A stretch of DNA of 21,710 nucleotides from positions 1 to 21,710 of the forward strand of contig CAYRXH010000040.1 in NCBI GenBank assembly GCA_964428185.1. The letters run 5' to 3'. The translations under genes were made by a program, and so were the position numbers. Source of the stretch: CAYMAZ01 sp964428185. Its GTDB lineage: Bacteria; Bacteroidota; Bacteroidia; Bacteroidales; DTU049. Below, in pieces: positions 1 to 8,853 of this stretch (within the stretch, counting starts at the first letter, position 1; every line of letters begins with the position of its first letter). Under the pieces are notes generated by a model, which worked only from the letters and a program-made list of their open reading frames with translations, had not been told where the DNA came from and made no database searches.

Positions 1-69
1 CGTTGGACTGGATTTTTATCCCGTTTATGTGTAATTAAAATTTTATGTAAGTTTGTCATAAGATATAAT

Positions 70-1263
70 ATGATCCCGTTTTATAAACCATTTGTTGACA
101 AGGAAACTGAAAAAGCTGTTATTCAGGCGCTTCGCTCAGGGTGGCTGAGTTCAGGACCTCTGGTCAGGGAATTTGAACAGGCTATTAAAGAGTATACCTG
201 CGCACAATCTGTTGTGTGCACAGGATCTGCCGGCATGAGTCTGCAGATGATTCTCAGGAGCTTATCTGTCAGTTCAGGAGACGAAGTTATCCTGCCTGCT
301 TATACACATCCGGCAACAGCAAACGCAGTTGTTCTCTGCGGTGCAACTCCTGTTTTTGCCGATATTTGTGAGGATGACTTTTGTATTAACCCTGATTCTG
401 TGAGGGGGCTGATCACTAATAAAACAAGGGCAATTATTGCAGTAGACATTGCCGGGTTCCCTTGTGATTATAAGCAACTTTATGAAGTTGCGGAAGAGAA
501 AAAGAGTTTTTACGAGCCTGCTTCTGACAGACAAAAATATTATGACCGTTTGCCTGTCATTGCCGATGCTTCACATTCATTTGGTTCTGAAATTTCCGAT
601 AAAAAAAGTGGTATACTGGCAGATTTTACAGTGTTTTCGTTCCATGCCGTAAAAAATCTCACAACCGGTGAAGGCGGGGCCATTTGCATCAGGCAGTCAG
701 ATTCTGAAATCTGCCGTGAATTTTCGTCAATTTTCTCGGCATGCAGGGTTCATGGACTCAGTGCTGATGCACTTATGAAACTGGAAGCAAAAACCTGGGA
801 ACATGATCTGCTCCACCCATCCGGCAAATCAGTAATGACAGACCTGGCTGCCTCAATTGGGTTGTGTGATATTAAACGCTACCATTCTCTTATATTGCCA
901 CTGAGATTCAGGCAATTCAGTTTTTACAATGAGAATTTTCCTGATGATGAACGATTCATATGCCCTGTTTTAAACAGCAGCAACAGAAAAGGAAACGGCC
1001 ATCTTTATATCATGAGAATCAACAAATACTCTTCCGGGCAACGGAACAGACTTATGAAAATCCTCTATAAGAAAGGGATTGCAACCAATCTTCATTTTCA
1101 GCCGATTCCATTGTTCAGCTGGTATCAAAATGCGGGCTTTACTGTCAGCAGTATTCCCATAACCATGAGCGTATATCAGAATTGTCTTTCATTGCCTTTG
1201 TATCATGATCTGAGTGAAGAAGAACAGCTGACTGTTTGCAACACAATCCGGTCAGCTGTTTGA
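70..1263 (+). CDS. DegT/DnrJ/EryC1/StrS-family sugar aminotransferase
   Basis: This is a PLP-dependent aminotransferase of the fold-type I DegT/DnrJ/EryC1/StrS family. These enzymes usually transfer an amino group to a nucleotide-linked keto-sugar for surface polysaccharide synthesis in the cytoplasm. The family N-terminus is clear (MIPFYKPFVD, then RSGWLSSGP at residues 22-30). The PLP-binding aspartate lies in VIADASHS (Asp166), and the Schiff-base lysine is Lys195 in FHAVKNLTTGEGG. A family-like MTDLAASIGL segment follows, and the C-terminal GIATNLHFQPIP also fits. Its 397 residues are typical. Residues 140-160 form a charged insert before the aspartate strand. The start is the only ATG that keeps the whole N-terminal motif. 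The sugar substrate cannot be told from sequence. No other sugar gene is in the window, so any partners must lie to the left. Confidence 0.9.
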   Translation: MIPFYKPFVDKETEKAVIQALRSGWLSSGPLVREFEQAIKEYTCAQSVVCTGSAGMSLQMILRSLSVSSGDEVILPAYTHPATANAVVLCGATPVFADICEDDFCINPDSVRGLITNKTRAIIAVDIAGFPCDYKQLYEVAEEKKSFYEPASDRQKYYDRLPVIADASHSFGSEISDKKSGILADFTVFSFHAVKNLTTGEGGAICIRQSDSEICREFSSIFSACRVHGLSADALMKLEAKTWEHDLLHPSGKSVMTDLAASIGLCDIKRYHSLILPLRFRQFSFYNENFPDDERFICPVLNSSNRKGNGHLYIMRINKYSSGQRNRLMKILYKKGIATNLHFQPIPLFSWYQNAGFTVSSIPITMSVYQNCLSLPLYHDLSEEEQLTVCNTIRSAV

Positions 1264-1317
1264 TGAATTCATTCCCTTTATCACGAATTTACATGCCTGA
1301 TTTGATGTAAAATTTCA

Positions 1318-1325
1318 TACCTTTG
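1318..1325 (+). promoter_or_regulatory. Bacteroidetes-type -7 promoter element (TACCTTTG) for the M23 gene
   Basis: TACCTTTG fits the Bacteroidetes sigma-ABfr consensus TAnnTTTG and is followed by C. It ends 19 bases before the ATG at 1345. I could not find a -33 TTTG at the usual 19-21 base spacing. The claim rests on the -7 element and on a near-identical arrangement before four other genes in this window. Confidence 0.5.
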
Positions 1326-1344
1326 CCACCTGAAGTTCAGAATA

Positions 1345-2157
1345 ATGTCAGGCCTGAAAAGAAAAGAACTGTATGAAAAACTGAAGAAGAAATGGCTCAG
1401 AAAGTATCGTCTTGTTGTCATGAATGACAGTACTTTTGAAGAAAAGCTGTCCTTCCGTCTTTCCAGAATGAATGTTTTTATAGTTCTTGCTTCTTCCGGG
1501 GCAATACTGATTCTTCTCACAGTCGTCATCATTGCCTTTACCCCATTGCGTGAATATATTCCCGGGTATTCAAACATTGATGACCGGAATCAGTTGTACA
1601 AACTTTCTTTACAGGCAGATAGTCTTCAACGCGTTGTTGAGGCAACATCCGGATATATGGACAGTCTGCTGATGGTTCTCAGCGGAAGCAATGATTTTGC
1701 AAGAATTGACTATGCTGAAATGAATAAATACACCTATGAAATTTCCGAAACCGATCATTCAGCAGAGGGCAATAAAAAACTCTACGAATCTCATTATTAT
1801 GAAAAACCACTTGAGGGAATCATTATTCAGGATTTCAATCCTGCAATGAATCATCTCGGAATTGATATCGTAACACCCGAAGAATCACCTGTGAAAGCCG
1901 TGAGAGAAGGAACTGTGATACTGGCACGATGGAATCATGAATTTGGGAATATGCTGGTTCTTCAACACTCCGGCAATATCGTTTCTATTTACAAACACAA
2001 TTCTCTGCTCCTGAAAAAAGAAGGAGACCGGGTGCAGGCAGGACAGGTTATTGCTGTGTCAGGTAACAGCGGAGAAATGACGACAGGACCCCATCTGCAT
2101 TTTGAATTATGGATCAACGGTGCCCCTGTCAATCCTTCATTATTTATAAATTATTGA
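1345..2157 (+). CDS. Membrane-anchored M23 (LytM-type) metallopeptidase
   Basis: A peptidoglycan endopeptidase or regulator of the M23 family. Residues 1-42 are basic and cytoplasmic. One transmembrane helix spans about 43-66. A short linker with some coiled-coil character runs to about 155, then the LytM domain fills the C-terminus (about 156-270), which should face the periplasm. The zinc and catalytic residues look complete: His170 and Asp174 in NHLGID, His218 in YKHN, and His250 and His252 in GPHLHFE. It is therefore predicted to be active, unlike the degenerate LytM proteins that only activate amidases. It is followed after four bases by dxr and then rseP, so co-transcription is likely. 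A TAnnTTTG promoter lies just upstream. The exact bond cleaved is unknown. Confidence 0.88.
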   Translation: MSGLKRKELYEKLKKKWLRKYRLVVMNDSTFEEKLSFRLSRMNVFIVLASSGAILILLTVVIIAFTPLREYIPGYSNIDDRNQLYKLSLQADSLQRVVEATSGYMDSLLMVLSGSNDFARIDYAEMNKYTYEISETDHSAEGNKKLYESHYYEKPLEGIIIQDFNPAMNHLGIDIVTPEESPVKAVREGTVILARWNHEFGNMLVLQHSGNIVSIYKHNSLLLKKEGDRVQAGQVIAVSGNSGEMTTGPHLHFELWINGAPVNPSLFINY

Positions 2158-2161
2158 GATC

Positions 2162-3346
2162 ATGGGTGATCAAAAGATACTGCGAAAAATTGCCATACTC
2201 GGATCAACAGGTTCTATTGGCATCCAGTCACTCAACGTGATCCGCTCATATCCCGATCTGTTTTCAGCTGAGATACTGACCGCCAATTCAAATGCTAAGT
2301 TGCTGATCGCTCAGGCTCTGGAATTCAATCCTGATTCTGTTGTTATCGCTGATGAGTCAAAATACGAAGAAGTATCTCATGCACTGAAAGACACTGATAT
2401 AAAAGTTTTTGCCGGAGAAAACTCTGTTAAAGAAATTGCTGCATCAGGGTCCGTTGATATGGTTCTCATGGCTCTTGTTGGCTTTTCCGGTCTTAAACCT
2501 TCTGTTCATGCTATCGAACACGGGAAACATATTGCTCTGGCTACAAAAGAAGTTCTGGTTGTGGCAGGTGATCTTATTATGGAAAAAGCCCGAAACAAAG
2601 GAGTAGCAGTATTACCTGTGGACTCTGAGCATTCCGCAGTATTGCAGTGCCTGATCGGAGAACCTTTACAATCAGTTGAAAAGTTAATCCTTACTGCATC
2701 AGGTGGTCCCTTTAAAGGGTTTTCACGGTCTGATCTTGAAAATGTTACAATTAAAGATGCTCTGAATCATCCCAATTGGTCAATGGGGAAAAAAATAACC
2801 ATTGATTCGGCCAGTCTTATGAACAAAGGCCTTGAAGTAATTGAAGCAGGTCACCTGTTTCACATGAATCATGAACAGATAGAAGTCATTGTTCATCCTC
2901 AATCTGTTATTCATTCAATGGTACAGTTCAGGGACGGTTCTGTCAAAGCTCAGCTTGGCCTTCCCGACATGCACCTGCCGATACTATATGCCCTTGGCTT
3001 TCCACACAGACTTCCTTCTGATTTTCAAAGAATACAGTGGGATACATTGAATATGCTCACCTTTGAAAAACCTGATATCAAAAATTTTTCCTGCCTTCAG
3101 CTTGCATATGACGCTATGAATCAGGGAGGAACATCCCCATGTGTGCTCAATGCAGCAAATGAAACTGCAGTAGAGGCTTTTCTTTCTGGAAAAATAAGAT
3201 TTGTGGCAATCCCTGAAATTATAAAAGATACACTATCACATTCATCTTTTCAGATTTCAAATCCTAGCCTTGAAGACTTTTTTGAAATCAACAAAAACTC
3301 TCGTATTTTTGCATCCGAAATAATTCATAAAAAATATTCTCTTTAA
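2162..3346 (+). CDS. dxr: 1-deoxy-D-xylulose 5-phosphate reductoisomerase
   Basis: Catalyses the NADPH-dependent conversion of DXP to 2-C-methyl-D-erythritol 4-phosphate, the committed step of the MEP isoprenoid pathway, in the cytoplasm. The NADPH-binding motif ILGSTGSIGIQS lies at residues 12-23. The metal ligands Asp154 and Glu156 are in PVDSEHS. Ser180 lies in the TASGGPF segment, and Asn221, Lys222 and Glu225 lie in LMNKGLEVIEAGH. Length (394) is normal. One oddity is that the usual ANKE motif in the cofactor domain reads ATKE (residues 127-130), a conservative change of a commonly invariant asparagine. The gene sits four bases after the M23 gene and ten before rseP; the dxr-rseP pairing is common in Bacteroidetes. 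Confidence 0.97.
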   Translation: MGDQKILRKIAILGSTGSIGIQSLNVIRSYPDLFSAEILTANSNAKLLIAQALEFNPDSVVIADESKYEEVSHALKDTDIKVFAGENSVKEIAASGSVDMVLMALVGFSGLKPSVHAIEHGKHIALATKEVLVVAGDLIMEKARNKGVAVLPVDSEHSAVLQCLIGEPLQSVEKLILTASGGPFKGFSRSDLENVTIKDALNHPNWSMGKKITIDSASLMNKGLEVIEAGHLFHMNHEQIEVIVHPQSVIHSMVQFRDGSVKAQLGLPDMHLPILYALGFPHRLPSDFQRIQWDTLNMLTFEKPDIKNFSCLQLAYDAMNQGGTSPCVLNAANETAVEAFLSGKIRFVAIPEIIKDTLSHSSFQISNPSLEDFFEINKNSRIFASEIIHKKYSL

Positions 3347-3356
3347 GCCCCTGTTC

Positions 3357-4682
3357 ATGGAAGTATTTATCAAAATCGTACAACTGCTGCTCAGTCTCTC
3401 ACTCCTTGTTCTTGTTCATGAATTTGGACATTTTTTTGCAGCCCGCATATTTAAAACCAGAGTTGAAAAATTTTATCTGTTCTTTAATCCCTGGTTTTCA
3501 ATATATAAATTCAAACGAGGTGACACAACCTACGGTCTGGGATGGCTTCCCTTGGGCGGCTACGTGAAAATTGCCGGGATGATTGATGAATCTATGGACA
3601 AAGCACAGATGAAGCGTGATCCCCAACCTTGGGAATTCAGATCAAAACCTGCCTGGCAAAGACTGATAATCATGCTTGGAGGAATTCTCATGAATTTGTT
3701 TCTTGCATTCATTATCTACATTTTTCTGTTGTTCATTTACGGGCAGCAATATCTTCCGTCTTCTGCACTGAAAAATGGAATCGCATGTGATTCAACGGCA
3801 GTGGAAATGGGTCTTCAGAACGGAGATCATATTCTGAAACTAGATGGACAGGAAGTTGATAATTTTATGGCCATTCCTGCAGATATTCTGTTGAACAACA
3901 CTAGGATAATTACCGTTGAACGCGAAGGGACAATTATTGATGTCACTGTTGATGATGAAATTCACACAAAACTTCTCAGAGAAAAGAACTTCGGGTTTAT
4001 AACACCCCGTTTTCCAACTGTTGTTGAAGGCTTTGGGGAATATTCAGTTGCCAAAGAGGCCGGTTTATTACCCGGAGATACCCTGATCTATGTGAACGAA
4101 ACTTACACTCCTTTTTATAATGATTTCAGACAAGCTATTATAGACAACACTGATAAACAGGTCATAATTACTGCACTTCGGGGAAATGACACACTCAATA
4201 TTGGGATGACGGTTCCCAACACCGGATTTATTGGAATCGTAGTCGTCACTGATATGAGTCAGTTTTTCGAACTAAAAACAAAAGAATATACTTTTTTCCA
4301 AGCAATCCCAGCCGGGATAAGTTTCACCTATGACAGAACCACGGATTATCTGAAGCAGCTGAAAATCATTTTTTCTCCAAAAACAAAAGCCTATGAATCA
4401 CTTGGCGGTTTTATCAGTATCGGAAATCTTTTCCCCGGTCAATGGGATTGGTATTCATTCTGGACTATGACTGCCTTTATCTCAATCATACTTGCCATCA
4501 TGAACTTGTTACCGATTCCTGCACTGGATGGCGGTCATGTATTATTTCTGCTCTGGGAGATTATTACCAGAAGAAAACCACATGACAAATTCATAGAGTA
4601 CGCTCAGATTGCAGGGATGATCTTTCTGCTGCTGCTCGTGCTGTATGCCAATGGAAACGACATCTTCAGATTATTTAAATAA
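3357..4682 (+). CDS. rseP: RseP-type site-2 protease (M50 family)
   Basis: An inner membrane zinc protease that cuts transmembrane segments of anti-sigma factors and leftover signal peptides. The first helix carries HEFGH (His21, Glu22, His25). The third zinc ligand is Asp391 in PALDGGH. Transmembrane segments are visible at about 5-30, 100-128, 365-390 and 415-433. Between them are two PDZ-like regions (about 135-200 and 215-285), as in E. coli RseP. Length (441) is typical. The stop overlaps the start of the next reading frame by one base (TAATG), so the broken beta-mannosidase was probably translated from the same mRNA. Confidence 0.95.
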   Translation: MEVFIKIVQLLLSLSLLVLVHEFGHFFAARIFKTRVEKFYLFFNPWFSIYKFKRGDTTYGLGWLPLGGYVKIAGMIDESMDKAQMKRDPQPWEFRSKPAWQRLIIMLGGILMNLFLAFIIYIFLLFIYGQQYLPSSALKNGIACDSTAVEMGLQNGDHILKLDGQEVDNFMAIPADILLNNTRIITVEREGTIIDVTVDDEIHTKLLREKNFGFITPRFPTVVEGFGEYSVAKEAGLLPGDTLIYVNETYTPFYNDFRQAIIDNTDKQVIITALRGNDTLNIGMTVPNTGFIGIVVVTDMSQFFELKTKEYTFFQAIPAGISFTYDRTTDYLKQLKIIFSPKTKAYESLGGFISIGNLFPGQWDWYSFWTMTAFISIILAIMNLLPIPALDGGHVLFLLWEIITRRKPHDKFIEYAQIAGMIFLLLLVLYANGNDIFRLFK

Positions 4683-7195
4683 TGGCAAAACCAGTATTCA
4701 TTACTATTCTTTTACTCGTTCAGCTTTATTTTACTGCAAGTGCACAACGCATCAGACAGTCGCTGAATGATTTCTGGCAGTTTGCAGAAAAGGGATCAAC
4801 TGAATTTCAGGCAGCTGTTGTCCCCGGAAACATTTATTATGACTTGTATTCACATGGAGTAATCAGCCATCCTTTGAAAGGTACTACTGAAAACGACATT
4901 CAATGGGTCAGCACCAAAGACTGGGTGTATCAGACAACATTTATTCCCAATCCCACTTTGGCATCGAGGGCATAGGTATTTCTTTGTTTTGACGGTCTTG
5001 ACACCAGAGCAGATATCTATCTGAATAACGAACTCATATACAAAGCAGACAATATGTTTGTCCCTGTGAGAATTGATGTCAGGGAAAAGATGAAAACGGG
5101 ACAAAATAATCTTCGTGTTCATTTTTATTCTGCAGTTAATTATTGCGACAGCCTCTGGAAAAATTATCCTGTCAGACTACCCGACCATCCAAGGGGGATG
5201 ATCCGGAAAGCAACCTATCAGTTTGGCTGGGACTGGGCACCAGAACTACCGGGATGTGGCATCATCAACGATGTGTATCTTGAAGGCTGTGATGTTGCAA
5301 CTATTGAACATCTGCAGTTTGTGACCAATGAAATCACTGACAGCTCGGCCAGTATGCAGTGTATCGTTACAATCCATGCAGAGAGGCCGGTTTCTGTGGA
5401 AGTGATGTTTGAAACTCCTGATGAAACTTTGCCCATTGATGCGCCCGAATTTCTTGTGGAAAAAGGGTACTCAACCTTTACATTTTATTTTGATGTGAAA
5501 AACCCCAAACTGTGGTGGCCAAACGGAATGGGAGAGCAATATCTGTATTTCAGTGAGTGCCGCCTTTATACTGATCATGGCAGAATGATAGACAGAAAAC
5601 AGTTGAACTGGGGAATCAGAACAGTGGAACTTGTAACTGACCCTGAACGAACAGGAGAATCATTTTATTTTAAAGTCAATGGAGAAAAGGTTTTTGCCAA
5701 AGGGGCCAATTTTGTTCCAATGGACTTCTTTCCTGAGCAGGTTACACAGGATCAGACACAACTGCTCATCAAACAAGTTTCTGATCTCAACTTCAATATG
5801 CTCAGAGTGTGGGGCGGTGGAGTGTACGAAGATGATTATTTCTATGATCTTTGCGACCATTACGGGATCATGGTATGGCAGGACTTTATGTTTGCCAACA
5901 CAATGTATCCCTGGGACAGCTCATTTGTTGAGACAGTCAAAGAGGAACTTGCCAATAACATTATTCGCTTAAGAAATCATCCAAGTATTGTTTTATGGTG
6001 TGGTAATAATGAAATTTCCGAAGGATGGAACAACTGGGGATGGCAGAAGCAGTTCGGCATAAGTTCTGCCGATTCTGCCAAAATAGCGAATGGATATCAT
6101 CTGATCTTTGAAAATATTATCCCCCAAATGACTGAAATGTATGACGATTCAAGACCCTACTGGCCTTCATCACCGCAAACCGGATGGGGTCATGATGAAG
6201 CATATCAGTAAGGTGATGTGCACTACTGGGGAGTCTGGTGGGGAATGCGTCCGTTTGAATCATTTGCAAAATATACAGGGAGATTTGTCAGTGAATTTGG
6301 TTTTCAGGCTCTGCCACTCATGCAAACCCTGATTGCAGCAGGCGTATCACCAGATAACAACATCAATGACGAGGTTCTGCTTTCCCATCAGAAGCATCCA
6401 AAAGGATTTGAGACCATCAATGAATATATGTCCCTGTACGGGTATGTCCCCGATTCACTTGACGATTATATTCTGATGAGTCAGTATATTCAGTATCTGG
6501 GTCTAAAAACTGCTATTGAGGCCCACCGCCGCTCAATGCCATATTGTATGGGGAGCCTGTTCTGGCAGCTTAATGACTGCTGGCCTGCCGTATCCTGGTC
6601 AGGAATTGATTATTACGGCAGAAAAAAAGCCATCATGTTTCATCTGAAAGAACTGTTTGCTCCTGTTATGCTTAGTATGACCGAACAAAACGGCAGACTG
6701 CAGGTATGGGGAATCACCGAGAAAAAACTCGCTGAAAAACCCCTGCTTTATGTAAAAATGGGAGACTTTGAAGGGGATGTACTGAACGAAGTGGTCAGAG
6801 AAGTCAATTTTCTGGCTGGCCGTTCTATGGTACTCATCGAATTTGACATATCCACACTCGGAAAACTTTCAACAAGTACTTATATTAAAGCAGAACTGAG
6901 AACGAAAGAAGGGGTCATTGCATCTTCTATTTATTATCCTGCTCCTCTGAAAGAACAGAAACTGGAAGACTGCTCGGTATATACTGTCCATTGTTTTGAG
7001 CCCGGCAAAGTGACTCTGTCATTTTCTGCTCCTTCCCTTTGCCGGTTTGTTGAAGTGAGTTACAACGGTAGAACTGACGTGTTCAGCAAAAATTATTTTG
7101 ATATCATTCCATGTGAAACCACAGAAACCGTATTGAATTTATCAGGGCTTGGCAGCTTTGATGCTGAGAAAATAAGCATCAGAAAATTACATTGA
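4682..7195 (+). pseudogene. GH2 beta-mannosidase interrupted by two in-frame stop codons
   Basis: Read straight through, this single frame gives about 837 codons, the normal length for a GH2 beta-mannosidase, which releases terminal beta-mannose from mannans or glycoproteins. A signal peptide (residues 1-21) suggests periplasmic export. The N-terminal sandwich domain follows, with FDGLDTRADIYLN just after the first stop. The acid/base glutamate is codon 444 in WCGNNE (6011-6013), and the nucleophile is codon 538 in VSEFGFQ (6293-6295). Two stops interrupt it: TAG at 4973-4975 (codon 98) and TAA at 6209-6211 (codon 510). The latter falls directly before GDVHYWGVWWG, a conserved segment. The frame is the same before, between and after the stops, so no indel is involved. 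Translation could restart at 5054 or 6218, but neither part would hold both catalytic glutamates. A recent pseudogene or two base errors in the assembly are the main options. Confidence 0.88.
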
Positions 7196-7476
7196 TCTGT
7201 ACTAAGCTGATTATCAACAGATAAATTGCCACAATTATTCCTGTTGTTCCTTTAACCTTTGATTCTGCTGAATTCTGAAGTTCAGGATATTCAGATAATC
7301 AAGTGCTTTGCGGTTGTGGTCCTCCTTCACATCTTATGATCAGACTTCTGGTTGAAAGGAATGGGAATATCAGCACTCTTGAAGTAAATGAACTATACTA
7401 AGATGCTGCAGAGGCGGGATTGAGTGTTGACTAAAATCAGTAACCGGCGGCCAGAAAATGAATAATCTTGTAGTTT
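7196..7476. other. Gap between convergent genes; possible decayed reading frame at 7225-7434
   Basis: This 281-base gap separates the end of the mannosidase frame from the end of ubiX. No terminator hairpin or RNA gene is evident. One plus-strand frame (7225-7434) reads like protein, with segments VLCGCGPPSHLMIRLLVE and NGNISTLEVNELY, but it carries TGA at 7276 and TAA at 7399 and 7432. I do not recognise a family. This number of stops is about what an AT-rich non-coding frame gives by chance, so the coding idea is weak. Confidence 0.25.
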
Positions 7477-8049
7477 TTAATTACCAGTCCATCTGAATGG
7501 TGCTGAATCTATAGCTGCCTTTTCAAGGATTCGGTCAACAAAGGGGATAATCAAGCCGTTAAGAGAAGATGGTTTGTGATAGAAAAACGGAGATGCAGGA
7601 AAAATGAATGCTCCAGCTCTGTCAAGAGTGAGCATGTTTTGCAGATGAACAGCATTTAATGGAGCTTCTCTTGAAACCAAAATGAGTGTTTTTTTTTCTT
7701 TCAGCATCACATCTGCTGCTCTTGTAATCAGATTATCAGAAACTCCACATGCAATTCTGCCAAGTGTGCCCATGCTGCATGGAATGACTATCATTGAGTC
7801 ATAGCCGGTTGACCCTGATGCCACGGCATCAAACATATTGTTATTGTCAATAAACCGAAAAAAACCTTTAGTGGTGAAATCCGGAATTTCACCTATTTCA
7901 TACTTCCATACCCTGATGGCATTTTCAGAAAACAACACAGCACACTCTTCAATCTGTTCATGCAACTGAGCAAGTCTTTCAAATACTTTCTGAGCATAGA
8001 CTGAGCCACTTGCTCCGGTGACAGCGACTATAATTTTCTTTTTATTCAT
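7477..8049 (-). CDS. ubiX: UbiX-type flavin prenyltransferase
   Basis: Makes prenylated FMN from FMN and dimethylallyl phosphate, the cofactor of UbiD-type decarboxylases; cytoplasmic, usually a homododecamer. The flavin-binding motif TGASGS is at residues 11-16. The conserved run IPCSMGTLGRIACG (89-102) is followed by SDNLITRAADVMLKE and REAPLNAVHLQNML (127-140), all diagnostic of the family. Length (190) is typical. No ubiD partner is in the window. It begins six bases after the outer membrane protein gene stops, so the two are probably co-transcribed, though no functional link is obvious. Confidence 0.95.
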   Translation of the reverse strand: MNKKKIIVAVTGASGSVYAQKVFERLAQLHEQIEECAVLFSENAIRVWKYEIGEIPDFTTKGFFRFIDNNNMFDAVASGSTGYDSMIVIPCSMGTLGRIACGVSDNLITRAADVMLKEKKTLILVSREAPLNAVHLQNMLTLDRAGAFIFPASPFFYHKPSSLNGLIIPFVDRILEKAAIDSAPFRWTGN

Positions 8050-8055
8050 TGGTGA

Positions 8056-8664
8056 TTAAATCAAATAAACAAACCCAAACATAAGCAGAGTATTATACTG
8101 ACCTAGATTCAGTCTGAATGTTGCCCCACTTGCATGTTCCCGGACAGGAAGTATTGAATTGTTCAACCTGAAATTTATTTTCATCTGTTCATTCAGAAGA
8201 TAATTCATTCCGAGCTGTATTGAAATTTCAAATTTTTCAAAAGGACGTGCTGAAGGAAGTAATCCGCTTTCATCCCACTCAACATCTGTGTTTTTAATGA
8301 GATATCCATAAGACAATCCACCTTCAAGCTCGAAATAATCATTTCCTCTCCATGTGTATATGACAGGAAGTTCAAAATAATTCAGTCTGAGGAGATATGA
8401 TGTATATATTCCTTTGTCGGGCTTGGCATTTTGTCTGCTTCCCTTCTGAACATAGAGCATTTCCATGCGTATGTTTGAGCGATCACTCAACGAAATTCCT
8501 GCAAAAAATCCCCCATGCAGTCCTGCTTTGTCAAATCCTGCAAGCATATCTCCTGATACCTGACTGCCTCCAACACCACCCTTCACTCCCCCAAAAAACA
8601 TCTGAGATATAGATAAATCAACAAAAACAAGCACAAAAACAATGAACACTGCAATCATTTTCAT
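8056..8664 (-). CDS. Outer membrane beta-barrel protein (PorT-like family)
   Basis: A predicted small outer membrane barrel of about 202 residues. The N-terminus is a signal peptide (MKMIAVFIVFVLVFVDLSIS) followed by the opening strand FFGGVKGGVGGSQVSGD. Alternating amphipathic strands with glycine turns follow (GFFAGISLSD, SNIRMEMLYVQKG, YFELPVIY, YFELEGGLSYGYLI, KFEISIQLGMNY). The chain ends in an aromatic/hydrophobic strand (LLMFGFVYLI), as barrel proteins do. The pattern matches the PorT/outer membrane protein beta-barrel family common in Bacteroidetes. The frame is open to 8721, but I chose the ATG at 8664 because it places the signal peptide at the N-terminus and leaves room for the promoter. 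Specific function unknown. Confidence 0.8.
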   Translation of the reverse strand: MKMIAVFIVFVLVFVDLSISQMFFGGVKGGVGGSQVSGDMLAGFDKAGLHGGFFAGISLSDRSNIRMEMLYVQKGSRQNAKPDKGIYTSYLLRLNYFELPVIYTWRGNDYFELEGGLSYGYLIKNTDVEWDESGLLPSARPFEKFEISIQLGMNYLLNEQMKINFRLNNSILPVREHASGATFRLNLGQYNTLLMFGFVYLI

Positions 8665-8681
8665 AATATTGTAATTTCCTA

Positions 8682-8689
8682 CGAATTTA
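8682..8689 (-). promoter_or_regulatory. Putative -7 element variant (TAAATTCG) for the barrel gene
   Basis: On the minus strand TAAATTCGT ends about 17 bases before the chosen ATG at 8664. It differs from TAnnTTTG by one base. The same nine bases precede the M49-like gene on the minus strand at 15050-15042. Confidence 0.35.
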
Positions 8690-8853
8690 CAACTTTTTTC
8701 TTTTTCAATGGTCCCCTTCATTTTTGAAAAATTCAGAACATTGAACTAAGGTTTTGGCTTAAAACGATTTTAATAAAAACCTGAAATCGTCAAATTTTTA
8801 ATTATCAATTTAAAAAAAAACATTTATATGCATTTCACTTTTAACAACAAATT

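Noticed and set aside
1..34. A short frame at the left edge (VGLDFYPVYV then TAA) that could be the end of an upstream gene.
   Set aside because: Only ten residues are visible and none is diagnostic, so it cannot be supported as a gene.
4682..4975. A stand-alone 97-residue exported protein.
   Set aside because: Its sequence is the signal peptide and first part of the GH2 beta-mannosidase, which continues in the same frame after the stop.
4970..5053. A frameshift in the mannosidase near 4975.
   Set aside because: The frame before and after is the same (both start at positions with remainder 2 modulo 3); only a stop codon interrupts it.
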